Source: CAYRSS01 sp964426945
Lineage (GTDB): Bacteria > Planctomycetota > Phycisphaerae > UBA1845
DNA length: 64,000 nucleotides
Direction: 5' to 3'
NCBI GenBank assembly: GCA_964426945.1
Contig: CAYRSS010000004.1
Span: 62,001 to 126,000, forward strand
The position numbers and the translations under genes were made by a program. The notes under the pieces were generated by a model. The model searched no databases, was not told where the DNA came from, and saw only the letters and a program-made list of their open reading frames with translations. Below, piece after piece: positions 15,860 to 23,669 of this stretch; the first letter of the stretch is position 1; the number at the start of each line of letters is the position of its first letter.

Positions 15860-17227
15860 ATGACAGCCGGACCGAAGCCTTTCCCTTGGAACACCCTGGC
15901 GTTTCTGGCGATTGTGGGCGGGCTGCCGCTCGCGGTGTCTGCCGGGGGGCTGCCCCCCTGCCCCGAGGCCTGCGGCGACATCACCGGGGATGGCGTGATC
16001 AATCTGGACGACCACGCGGCCTTCGTGGACTGCCTGGGTGTTCCTCCCGATTCCGACCCTGCCTGCAAATGCTCTGATCTCGACGGGAGCGGGACGGTGG
16101 ACCTGGCGGACTTTGCCTTGATCCAGCCGGTGTTCGGGCGCTGGTCGAACGAGGTTCCGCCGGGCTGCACGGGGACACCCGTCGACCCGACTGAGGTGAC
16201 CGCCGACCTGACAGCTTTCCGGCCGCAGCACCGCGGGGGTTACGCCCCCTTCCTGCGTACCGCCGTGGCCGAGGCCGACGAGGAGCATGTCGAGTTCGGC
16301 CCCGGCATCCGCATCCACGAGGCTGGAGACGTCGACCCGGCGGGCGAGGACGACCTCATCGAGGTAGTCGTCACGGTGATCGACCCGCCCGGCGCCGCCG
16401 TGTCGCTCCGACGGGAGCACGCCGCGCTGCGCGCCTGGACGACGCGGAACCGCGTCCCCGGCAGCGAACTCTCCTTCGTCGACGACGAGACGGCGGCACT
16501 GCCGATGCCGCCGGGAGAGGCGAGCCTGACGGTGTGGGTCGAGTGGGTTGACGGCGCGGGCGGACTCTGCGCGCTGGAGATCGGTCCCGCGGGCGGGCCC
16601 GGTGCCCTCGACACGCTGGTGTTCCACGCGTTCTCGAGCATCGTGATGGCGCTGGGCGGCGAGGGGCAGGTGCCCAGTTCGCCGCCGGATGCGAACTCCG
16701 GAACCTTCGTCGTGGCCGTCGACCTGTACGAAGCGGGCTACGACGTGCATATGTACGACGAGGACAACGTGAGCAGCTCCGGCGCGGGTGTCGTCTACGA
16801 TGAGGTGGTGAACGCGATTCAGCATCGCGGCGTGAGCGAGGTCGCCATCTTCGGTTACAGTCACGGCGGTGGATCGACGCACGACCTGTCCCAGCGGCTC
16901 AACACAAACCGGGGAACGATCGGCGCGTTCGAGATCACCTTCACGTCCTACGTGGACGCGGTCCGCAACAGCTCGGACGTCGACGTGAACCAGGAGCTGC
17001 GGCGCCCGCCGAGCTCGCTCTATCATTTGAATCACTACCAGGTGGGCAATATCTTTCAGGACCTCGGCCTCGACGGTGGTCCCGTGACCGACTCTCACCC
17101 GGCGCCGACGGGGTTGAATGTCGAAACCACGGCCTGGGGAGCGGGCTCGACGCATTTCCAGGTGGATGACTACGTGCAGGTTCGCGACCGGATCATCGCC
17201 GATCTGGGCACGACCACGGGGCGCTGA
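15860..17227 (+). CDS. Dockerin-like domain fused to an alpha/beta-hydrolase-like protein
   Basis: The protein has 455 residues from the ATG at 15860 (GGGGGTGCC upstream). After a signal peptide come two dockerin-type calcium loops (DITGDGVINLDDHAAF and DLDGSGTVDLADFALI, residues about 36-95). The middle part is beta-rich. Residues about 285-450 look like an alpha/beta hydrolase: a strand followed by the nucleophile elbow GYSHGGG, with a late Asp/His region (STHFQVDDYVQ). It is likely an exported esterase or lipase whose dockerin could dock on a cohesin or simply bind calcium; no cohesin is visible in the window. The 3' end faces the SGNH gene with a 13-base gap. Confidence 0.75.
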   Translation: MTAGPKPFPWNTLAFLAIVGGLPLAVSAGGLPPCPEACGDITGDGVINLDDHAAFVDCLGVPPDSDPACKCSDLDGSGTVDLADFALIQPVFGRWSNEVPPGCTGTPVDPTEVTADLTAFRPQHRGGYAPFLRTAVAEADEEHVEFGPGIRIHEAGDVDPAGEDDLIEVVVTVIDPPGAAVSLRREHAALRAWTTRNRVPGSELSFVDDETAALPMPPGEASLTVWVEWVDGAGGLCALEIGPAGGPGALDTLVFHAFSSIVMALGGEGQVPSSPPDANSGTFVVAVDLYEAGYDVHMYDEDNVSSSGAGVVYDEVVNAIQHRGVSEVAIFGYSHGGGSTHDLSQRLNTNRGTIGAFEITFTSYVDAVRNSSDVDVNQELRRPPSSLYHLNHYQVGNIFQDLGLDGGPVTDSHPAPTGLNVETTAWGAGSTHFQVDDYVQVRDRIIADLGTTTGR

Positions 17228-17240
17228 CCGCACGGCAGGC

Positions 17241-18611
17241 CTATTCCGACGCCGGCGCTGCCGGCTGAATCACGCCGGCCAGCGTTCGACCCACCAGTGC
17301 GTGTCCCTTCCGATTCCAATGCGGATCGAAGCTGAAGGTGAGCGGCGAGTCCTCGGCGTCGCGGAACGCCGGAAGCAGATTCACCATCGGAAACGGCAGC
17401 CCCGGCGCGGCCTCTTCGAAGTATCGGAAATACTCGAACTCGAAAGGCTCGTCGGCGGCGTAGCTGTCAGACTCCCAGTTGCCGGGGCACTCGTCGTCGT
17501 TCCAGTGATGGTAGCGCGGGCCCAGCACGAGCATGAAATCGGACCCCACCTCGGCGGCCGCGGCGGCGGTCTGCCGGATGTGCTCCAGCGTCGCGTCGAA
17601 GTAGCCCCGCGTCTGGTCGAGCGGGTGGCGGAGGATGAAATAGCGATTGGTCTCAAGCTGATCGCCGATTCGCACCGCGAAGCTGTAGTAGCCCGGTTCC
17701 CGCTCGCGCGGGGAAGTGAGCATGTCGCGCACGAGCGTCAGCGGCTGGGACAAGCGCCAGGCGTAATGGCCGAGGATCTTGCCGAGGGCCAGCCGGTCGT
17801 GCCACCGCGACCGCGGCTCACGCTCGCGCACACTGAACGTCATGTGCCCCTGCTCGTCGATGACCGCGTCCTCGGCGTACTGGTGATCGTCGCCGATGTC
17901 GGTCACGTCGAGCACCAGGATCGTCAGCGTCGGCCGGTAGTGCACGGCGAGCCGCGAGAACAGGTTTCGCTCGAGCAGCGGTGAGTAGCTGACCACGCCG
18001 GTCGATAGCACACCCACGTCCTGACGTCCCCATTGCTGCCGCAGGGACTGCTCCAGGATCGCCGGGAAGGCCTCCTCGGCCTGCACACCGAACCCGAACG
18101 TGAACGAGTCGCCCAGGATGACGATCCGATCGCGCAGGGCGAGAAACTCGTCGCGTGAGTACGGCGTGCGCAAGCCGTCTTCGTTGGTCTCGATGAGCAT
18201 CGCCTGCCCGTCGAACAGCCCGCCGTAGAACCGGGCCTGTGCCGGGTAGATGTGGTGCATCTCCCGGGTATACCGCGGCGCGTAGAGGGGCAGAGCCAGT
18301 GCGGGAAACACCACCCGTAGCGCGAATTCCAGCACGGCGGCGGCGAGTAGCGAACTGATTCCCGCCAGGATGAGATGCTTCCAACAGCTCCGCAGGAACG
18401 CCGAAAGCCGACGCCGCTCGACGATCCCGCAGACGACCGCCGCCACCCCGCACCAGGCGAGAAAGAGGTCCACGAGGATCAGGCCGTGATAGCGCAGCGG
18501 CTCGGCGAAGAGGCGAACGCCCCACCAGTCGAGGAGTGCAACAGTCGCCAGCGCGAGAAACGGTATCGCGGTCAGGACAACCGTCAGTGGGATTCGTTCA
18601 CGCAACGACAC
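17241..18611 (-). CDS. Membrane-anchored SGNH/GDSL-type hydrolase
   Basis: The protein has 456 residues from a GTG at 18611, placed just before the first membrane segment; the frame extends to a GTG at 18773, but that extension is Arg/Pro-rich and reaches into the opposite promoter. Three hydrophobic segments lie in the first 125 residues. The catalytic domain begins with the block I motif ILGDSFTFGFGV and ends with FDPHWNRKGH, supplying the Ser and the Asp-x-x-His pair of SGNH hydrolases. The layout resembles AlgX/AlgJ-like acyl-transfer proteins. Substrate unknown; a cell-envelope glycan or lipid is plausible. It is convergent with the dockerin-hydrolase gene. Confidence 0.75.
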   Translation of the reverse strand: MSLRERIPLTVVLTAIPFLALATVALLDWWGVRLFAEPLRYHGLILVDLFLAWCGVAAVVCGIVERRRLSAFLRSCWKHLILAGISSLLAAAVLEFALRVVFPALALPLYAPRYTREMHHIYPAQARFYGGLFDGQAMLIETNEDGLRTPYSRDEFLALRDRIVILGDSFTFGFGVQAEEAFPAILEQSLRQQWGRQDVGVLSTGVVSYSPLLERNLFSRLAVHYRPTLTILVLDVTDIGDDHQYAEDAVIDEQGHMTFSVREREPRSRWHDRLALGKILGHYAWRLSQPLTLVRDMLTSPREREPGYYSFAVRIGDQLETNRYFILRHPLDQTRGYFDATLEHIRQTAAAAAEVGSDFMLVLGPRYHHWNDDECPGNWESDSYAADEPFEFEYFRYFEEAAPGLPFPMVNLLPAFRDAEDSPLTFSFDPHWNRKGHALVGRTLAGVIQPAAPASE

Positions 18612-18765
18612 GACGGGAGGGCTCCGCAGCGTGTGGGGGATTCCCCTATGCCACGCGGGAAATACCGCGGCCGGACGGGGCCACCTCGACCGCCGGGCGG
18701 CCCGCGGCGATGCGCCCGGCCGATCGGCGATCGTAACAGCGCGCGGCCGAGGGGGCGAGGTGCGG

Positions 18766-18781
18766 TGGCACACGAATTGCT
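18766..18781 (+). promoter_or_regulatory. Sigma-54 promoter of the outer-membrane barrel operon
   Basis: TGGCAC-N5-TTGCT matches the RpoN consensus at every conserved base, with GG and GC ten bases apart. Start of transcription is expected near 18792, 41 bases before the ATG at 18833. It shares the block GAATTGCT with the cytochrome promoter at 14091-14106. Confidence 0.85.
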
Positions 18782-18832
18782 ATAGCCAGCGTGGGCCCTT
18801 GGCGCGGCCCCCGGTACACGGAGAGAGATCCC

Positions 18833-19840
18833 ATGACTCAGCGCAGATCCCCACGCCCAGTCCGTCACCTCGCGCTCGTTTCGCTCCTGCTGCTCGTCCC
18901 CACCGTCCGCGGCGCAGAACCACCTGACGACGGGCCCGGCCTGTCGTTACGCGGTCCGGCCAGGCTCGCCGCGATCCAGGACGATCCGGCAGGCACGCGG
19001 ACCTCGGACGAGGCCGCCATGACCGACGACGACGACTGGTTCCTTGAAGGCATGGAGGGCTTCGACGATTTCGTCATGCCCGTCGGCATGCCGGTCTACT
19101 TCGAAGATCCGTTCATCCGGACGGACATGCGGCTCATCTACATCTACCACGCGATTCCCGACGGATCGGTTCTTCGCGGCGGACAGGTGCACCTTGCGGC
19201 CGCGCAGCTTCGCTTCGCCCTGACCGACCGCCTGGCTCTCATCGCCACGAAGGACGGCTACAGCTGGTTCGACAGCCACATCACCCCCGCCGGAGACGGC
19301 TGGAACGACATCGCCCTGGGTCTGAAATACGCGTTCTACGCCGACGCCGAGGAGCAGATGATCGTTTCCGGTGGCGTGCGCTGGGAGTGGCAGAACGGCT
19401 CGACCGACGCCATGCAGGGTGGCAACTCGCAGGAAATCAGCCCGTTTGTCAGCATGGCCAAAGGCTGGGATCGCTGGAACTTCCTGGGCACGGTGAGCGG
19501 CCGCATCCCGACAAACCGCGGCAACGCCAACGCGAGCCTCGTGTGGAACCTGCACCTCGACTATGAACTGACCGAGAGCTTCCGTCCGCTGATCGAGATT
19601 CACGGCATCCACTGGCTCAGCAACGGCGACCGCCTGCCGCTGGCCACCGACTACCTCGACGTGGGCAGCCTCGGTTCCTCCAAGGCGGCCGGGCATGACT
19701 TCTTCTCGGCGGGTGTCGGCTTCCGCTGGGAACTCGCTGAGGATGTTTCACTTGGCGCGACCTACGAATTCCCGCTGGAAAGCGCCGACGAGAACCTGCA
19801 GGACTACCGGCTCACGGTCAACACGGTCATCAGCTTCTGA
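18833..19840 (+). CDS. Predicted outer-membrane beta-barrel protein
   Basis: The protein has 335 residues from the ATG at 18833, with GAGAGAG upstream. It has a signal peptide (HLALVSLLLLVPTVRGA), an acidic N-terminal segment (MTDDDDWFLEGMEGFDDF), then many short alternating strands (LRFALTDRLALIA, IALGLKYAFY, VSGGVRWEWQ, LVWNLHLDYELTE, FSAGVGFRWEL, LGATYEFPLE). It ends YRLTVNTVISF, an aromatic C-terminal residue as in the barrel-assembly signal. It is likely a porin or transport barrel. It is driven by the sigma-54 promoter and followed by two tiny lipoprotein genes in the same direction. Confidence 0.75.
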   Translation: MTQRRSPRPVRHLALVSLLLLVPTVRGAEPPDDGPGLSLRGPARLAAIQDDPAGTRTSDEAAMTDDDDWFLEGMEGFDDFVMPVGMPVYFEDPFIRTDMRLIYIYHAIPDGSVLRGGQVHLAAAQLRFALTDRLALIATKDGYSWFDSHITPAGDGWNDIALGLKYAFYADAEEQMIVSGGVRWEWQNGSTDAMQGGNSQEISPFVSMAKGWDRWNFLGTVSGRIPTNRGNANASLVWNLHLDYELTESFRPLIEIHGIHWLSNGDRLPLATDYLDVGSLGSSKAAGHDFFSAGVGFRWELAEDVSLGATYEFPLESADENLQDYRLTVNTVISF

Positions 19841-19912
19841 CTCGCGGGCGCCGGGTTTCGGGCTTGTCGCGCCGCGACAGCCGGAACGCCGTCCCGTCTA
19901 CGGAGATCCGTC

Positions 19913-20035
19913 ATGCGTCGACGACTGTCCAGGCAGCTCGCCCTGATCGCCCTCGGGATTGTGTTCGGGATCCTCCCCGGATGCGTCGAAGTGTTCGTCC
20001 TCAACTGGGCGACGCCGTTTCTGCTCAACCAGTAG
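19913..20035 (+). CDS. Small lipoprotein, 40 residues (first of a tandem pair)
   Basis: ATG at 19913 follows GGAG seven bases upstream. The product starts MRRRLSRQLALIALGIVFG and has lipobox ILPGC at residues 20-24, leaving a mature peptide of 17 residues (CVEVFVLNWATPFLLNQ). It lies 72 bases after the barrel gene and 42 before a similar small gene, so the three probably share a transcript. I recognise no family. The combination of ribosome site, signal and lipobox argues that it is real. Confidence 0.6.
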   Translation: MRRRLSRQLALIALGIVFGILPGCVEVFVLNWATPFLLNQ

Positions 20036-20077
20036 ACCTGCCCGGCCCGCGATGGCGGCCGCGAAGGAGCCTCAACG

Positions 20078-20200
20078 ATGAATCGCATGGTGAAGATCGG
20101 CGTCCTCGTGCTGTCGGGTGGTGCGCTGCTGCAATTCGGAGGGTGCCTGGCTGGTGCGCTGGCCGACGTGCTCTTCGCGGTGGCGCCGCTGCTGCTCTGA
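20078..20200 (+). CDS. Small lipoprotein, 40 residues (second of a tandem pair)
   Basis: ATG at 20078 follows AAGGAG with good spacing. The product begins MNRMVKIGVLVLSGGALLQ, has FGGC as a lipobox-like site with Cys at residue 23, and ends in a short hydrophobic mature part (CLAGALADVLFAVAPLLL). Length and layout mirror the preceding 40-residue gene, suggesting duplication or a two-component peptide pair. A 13-base-pair hairpin just after it probably ends the transcript. Confidence 0.6.
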   Translation: MNRMVKIGVLVLSGGALLQFGGCLAGALADVLFAVAPLLL

Positions 20201-20217
20201 ACTCTGGTTCCCCCTCT

Positions 20218-20256
20218 CGATCCGCGGGCCGGCCGTCGTCGGTGGCCCGCGGATCG
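20218..20256 (+). terminator. Strong hairpin after the small lipoprotein genes
   Basis: A perfect 13-base-pair stem (20218-20230 with 20244-20256) and a 13-base loop. There is no T run after it, so termination is inferred from position and strength only. Confidence 0.5.
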
Positions 20257-20350
20257 CCCTCGTCGGCTTGCCGCATCCCATCCCCTCGTGTAGTTAGTCT
20301 GCGCAGCGCCGCGGTTCCGGCGTCGCAGCCTGCGGGGAGGGACAAGGCCC

Positions 20351-20566
20351 ATGCGCGAACCCAAGCAGAGCGTCGCTGGCAGCGACGTGCTCATGCTCCC
20401 CTGCCCGGCGTGCGAATCGGCGGCCCTTGTCGGTCGACACTGCAAGCGGCTTTGCCCGATCTGCGGCTACGTCGAGAGCTGCGAGGACAACTTCCTGCCC
20501 AACCAGCAGAATCCCACCGAGCACGACAGCGCCGGCCCGGGTTGCGGAGGCCTCGACCGTGCATAG
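20351..20566 (+). CDS. Small Cys-rich zinc-ribbon-like protein
   Basis: The protein has 71 residues; the start is preceded by GGGGAGGG. It contains CPAC near residue 18 and CPICGYVESCEDN near residue 35, so at least two CxxC pairs could bind zinc or another metal. It has no signal peptide. The stop overlaps the GTG start of pyrC by eight bases and the pyrC ribosome site lies inside it, so the two are coupled. The family is not recognised. A role in nucleotide metabolism is only suggested by its position. Confidence 0.6.
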   Translation: MREPKQSVAGSDVLMLPCPACESAALVGRHCKRLCPICGYVESCEDNFLPNQQNPTEHDSAGPGCGGLDRA

Positions 20567-21839
20567 GAACCTGTCGCGGGCGATCAGCATCACGGGCGGG
20601 CGTGTGATCGACGTGGCCGCCGGTCGCGACGAGATCGGCGAGGTCCACATCGTCGACGGCTGCATCGCCGACCGGCCGCCCGCCGGCCCGGTCGAGCGGA
20701 TCGACGCCGCGGGATGTATCGTCTGCGCGGGGATGATGGACATTCATGTCCACCTGCGGGAACCGGGGTTTACCCACAAGGAAACGATCGAGTCGGGCAC
20801 GCGGGCGGCGGCCGCGGGCGGGTTCACCTTCGTCGCGGCCATGCCCAACACGCGCCCGTCGCAAGACACACCCGAGACAATCCGATTCGTGATCGGCCGC
20901 GCCCGGGACGCCGGCTGGTGTGAGGTCGGTCCGGTCGGATGCATCACGGTCGGCCGGCGCGGCGAGGCCCTGGCCGATCTGGCGGCGATGCGCGAGGCCG
21001 GGGCCGTGGGTTTCAGCGACGACGGCGACGGGGTCGAGGACGACGCTGTGATGCGGGCCGCCTTCGAGGCGGCGGCGCGCCACGGCCTCGTGCTCATTCA
21101 ACATTGCGAATACAAGGCGCTGTCAAAGGGCGGGGTGATGCACCTCGGCGAAGTCTCGCAGGCGGTGGGGCTGCCTGGCCTAGATCCGCGCTCCGAGGAG
21201 GCGATGATCGAGCGCGACATCGACCTCTGCCGACGGACGGGCGGGCGCTATCACGTCGCGCACATCTCCACCGCCCGGGCGATCGAACTGGTCCGCGCCG
21301 CCAAGCGCGAGGGCCTGCCGGTGACGAGCGAGGTCTGCACGCATCACCTCGTGCTCACCGACGAGGCCTGCCGCACGCAGGATCCGAACACGAAGATGCA
21401 CCCGCCGCTGCGCCCGGAGGCCGACGTCATGGCCTGCCGCGCGGGGTTGCTCGACGGGACGATCGACTGCATCGTAACCGACCACGCGCCGCACGCGGCG
21501 ACGGAGAAGGGGCAGGGCTTCCTCGCGGCCCCGGCCGGGATTGTCGGGCTGGAAACCGCGGTGCCGCTCGCGGCGAAGGCGATGATCGAATCGGCAGGGG
21601 CAGACTGGCCGCAGCTCGTCGCGTGGTTCACCACCGCGCCCGCCCGGGTGCTCGGGCGTGTCCCCGGGAGCCTCTCGCCGGGCACGCCGGCGGATGTCAC
21701 CGTGTTCGACCCGGCGGTGGCCTGGGTGGTGGATCCGGCGGCGTTGGAGTCGATGAGCGGCAATACGCCCTTTGTGGGATGGACCCTTCGCGGCCGGTGC
21801 CGGGCCACGTTGCGCGGCGACGCCGTGATCCGCCCCTGA
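20559..21839 (+). CDS. pyrC: Dihydroorotase, class I
   Basis: The protein has 426 residues from a GTG at 20559 with GGAGG eight bases upstream; this start places the first conserved strand (ISITGGRVIDV) near the N-terminus. The metal-binding motif DIHVHLREPG is followed by THKETIESGTRAAAAGGFT, the later VAHISTARA and the DHAPHA motif, all typical of class I dihydroorotases. The enzyme closes N-carbamoyl-aspartate to dihydroorotate in pyrimidine synthesis. Length is normal. It is coupled to the small Cys-rich gene upstream and followed by a hairpin shared with the convergent superoxide dismutase gene. Confidence 0.93.
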   Translation: MHRNLSRAISITGGRVIDVAAGRDEIGEVHIVDGCIADRPPAGPVERIDAAGCIVCAGMMDIHVHLREPGFTHKETIESGTRAAAAGGFTFVAAMPNTRPSQDTPETIRFVIGRARDAGWCEVGPVGCITVGRRGEALADLAAMREAGAVGFSDDGDGVEDDAVMRAAFEAAARHGLVLIQHCEYKALSKGGVMHLGEVSQAVGLPGLDPRSEEAMIERDIDLCRRTGGRYHVAHISTARAIELVRAAKREGLPVTSEVCTHHLVLTDEACRTQDPNTKMHPPLRPEADVMACRAGLLDGTIDCIVTDHAPHAATEKGQGFLAAPAGIVGLETAVPLAAKAMIESAGADWPQLVAWFTTAPARVLGRVPGSLSPGTPADVTVFDPAVAWVVDPAALESMSGNTPFVGWTLRGRCRATLRGDAVIRP

Positions 21840-21862
21840 GCCGCGCTGGGCGACCAACGCAG

Positions 21863-21903
21863 AAGGGCCTGGCGCCGCCGAGAAGGCGATCGCACAGGCC
21901 CTT
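21863..21903. terminator. Hairpin between convergent pyrC and superoxide dismutase genes
   Basis: AAGGGCCTG (21863-21871) pairs with CAGGCCCTT (21895-21903), with a 23-base loop that can fold further. There is no clear T run on either side. Its position between two gene ends suggests a bidirectional terminator. Confidence 0.5.
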
Positions 21904-21932
21904 GAGAGTCCTGCTCGCATGCGCGCCGGCCG

Positions 21933-22541
21933 TTATCCCTTCTCGAACCGCTGCGCCACGTCGTTCCAGTTCACGATGTTCCAGAACGCGGCGATGTAGT
22001 CGGGGCGGCGGTTCTGATACTTCAGGTAGTACGCGTGCTCCCACACGTCAAGGCCCAGCAACGGCTTGAGGCCGACGGTGAGGGGGTTGTCCTGATTGGG
22101 GAAGTCGCGGATCACGAGCTTGCCCGCGGCGTCTTTGCAGAGCCAAGCCCAGCCGCTGCCGAATCGGCCCGCGGCCGACGCCGCGAACTTCTCCTTGAAC
22201 GTGTCGAAACTGCCGAACGCCGCGTTAATCGCTTCCGCCAACTTGCCCGACGGCGTGCCTCCGCCCGACTTGCTGAGGTTGCTCCAGAAGATGGTGTGGT
22301 TGAGGTGACCGCCGCCGTGATTGTTGACCGCGGCGCGGACGCTGTCCGGCAGCGTAGTCAGCCCCGTGAGCAGTTCCTCGACGGTCTTCTTCTGCAGGTC
22401 AGCGTGCGAGGCGAGCGCCTCGTTGAGCTTGGTGACGTAGGTCTGGTGATGCTTGCCGTGGTGGATGCGCATCGTCTGTTCGTCGATGTGCGGCTCCAGT
22501 GCGTTGTAGTCGTAGGGCAGCGGGGCTAGTTCAAACGCCAT
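21933..22541 (-). CDS. Superoxide dismutase, Fe/Mn family
   Basis: The protein has 202 residues from the ATG at 22541 with AGGAGG upstream; the frame extends further but the Pro/Arg-rich extension is not protein-like. Family marks are FELAPLPYDYNALEPHID, HHGKHHQTYV, NNHGGGHLNHTIFW, the late GSGWAWL and DVWEHAYYLKYQNRR. The four metal ligands (His, His, Asp, His) are all present. It converts superoxide to oxygen and peroxide. Without a signal peptide it should be cytoplasmic. Iron versus manganese specificity cannot be decided by eye. Confidence 0.95.
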   Translation of the reverse strand: MAFELAPLPYDYNALEPHIDEQTMRIHHGKHHQTYVTKLNEALASHADLQKKTVEELLTGLTTLPDSVRAAVNNHGGGHLNHTIFWSNLSKSGGGTPSGKLAEAINAAFGSFDTFKEKFAASAAGRFGSGWAWLCKDAAGKLVIRDFPNQDNPLTVGLKPLLGLDVWEHAYYLKYQNRRPDYIAAFWNIVNWNDVAQRFEKG

Positions 22542-22744
22542 GGGAATCCTCCTGTCGCTGAGGCGACTGATCCGGGGAAAGCCGGGGCGACCGGCGATGG
22601 GCGGGCCGGGCGGCCGTGCGAAGCGCGGACCCGGCCTCTCGGCACGCGCTACGCTATCCGCGAGCCCCGGGAGCGTCAAGTTCACAGGGCCGCCGGGGAG
22701 GATAGTAGAAGCCCCGCGGCGGGAGGGCGAGCCCCGGCGCCGGG

Positions 22745-23521
22745 CTAGCTGTTGTCGTTGGTGTTCTCGTTTGCCGTCGGCGTGATGCTCACGTTGTCGT
22801 TGGTGTTCCGGTTGGCATTGCCGTTGTCGTTTGCGTTGGCGTTTGTGTTGGTGTTCGCTACCGGGCGCGCCCTGACGCGCACTGTGATGTCGGACGGCTC
22901 GCTGGTGTCCTCGCCGATCATGCCCGTGCAGCGGAAGGTGTAGTCGCCCACGCGGTCGGGGGTCAGCGTGACGGTCTGTTCATCGACGACCAGCAGGTCC
23001 ACCAGCCGACCGGCGATCTGGCGGATGCTGAACGACTCGGCTTCGTCTTCGCCGATGCTCTCGCAGGTGAGCGTCACGGTGTCATCGAGGAACACGTCGG
23101 CGTCGTCGGCCTCCAGCGACACCACCAGCGGCAGCGACCCTTCGACCATGACGGTACAGGTGTCGATCGAAAGGAAGATGCTGTCGGAGGCGCTGAGGCG
23201 AAGCGTGACCTGTCCCTCGACACGCGGCTGGAACGTCGTGGCCGCGCTGGTGGGGTTGGTGAAGACGCCGCCGTTGGGCGGGCTGACTTCCCACAGGTAG
23301 GTGGGGATCGCCCCGGGGTCGGTCACGGTCGCCTGCACCATGCCCGACTCGCCGATGCGCAGCGTCTCGGGACAGGTGATGTCGATGGCGATGCGCGGGA
23401 TGAGGTTCGGGCAGCCCGTCAGCAGCAGGCTGGCGGCCCCGAGTGTGCCCGCCGCCCACAGCGGCAGCAGGATCCGTCTCCAACCACGGTCCGTTCTCAG
23501 TGTCGATGACATGGTCGGCAT
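22745..23521 (-). CDS. Lipoprotein with Ig/PKD-like domains and Asn-rich C-terminal tail
   Basis: The protein has 258 residues from the ATG at 23521 (GGGAGCGAG upstream). The lipobox is LLTGC near residue 37. Two Ig/PKD-like beta domains follow: IDITCPETLRIGESGMVQA to a VTLRLSASDS strand, then SLPLVVSLEADDADVFLDD to a YTFRCTG strand. The tail (about residues 225-258) is Asn-rich: NTNTNANANDNGNANRN and NENTNDN. In the other lipoproteins here the Asn-rich stretch sits directly after the lipid-anchored Cys, so this C-terminal position is unusual. Ligand unknown. Confidence 0.75.
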   Translation of the reverse strand: MPTMSSTLRTDRGWRRILLPLWAAGTLGAASLLLTGCPNLIPRIAIDITCPETLRIGESGMVQATVTDPGAIPTYLWEVSPPNGGVFTNPTSAATTFQPRVEGQVTLRLSASDSIFLSIDTCTVMVEGSLPLVVSLEADDADVFLDDTVTLTCESIGEDEAESFSIRQIAGRLVDLLVVDEQTVTLTPDRVGDYTFRCTGMIGEDTSEPSDITVRVRARPVANTNTNANANDNGNANRNTNDNVSITPTANENTNDNS

Positions 23522-23594
23522 CCTACTCGCTCCCGCGCAGCGCGAACAGGCGACGGCGTGGCCGCCTGCGCGGGGTCGCGGGGTTCCCTGCACC

Positions 23595-23603
23595 TGATAC
23601 AAT
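23595..23603 (+). promoter_or_regulatory. Extended -10 promoter of purD
   Basis: TGATACAAT combines the extended TGn element with TACAAT. There is no good -35 box at 17 or 18 bases. Start of transcription would be near 23610, 60 bases before purD. The same TGATACAAT occurs in the SNF2 gene promoter. Confidence 0.45.
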
Positions 23604-23669
23604 GTCGCCGCCCCGGCGCTGCGTGCCGCATCGCGGGTCGGCGGCAGACTTCATGGACGGACCCGGCGG

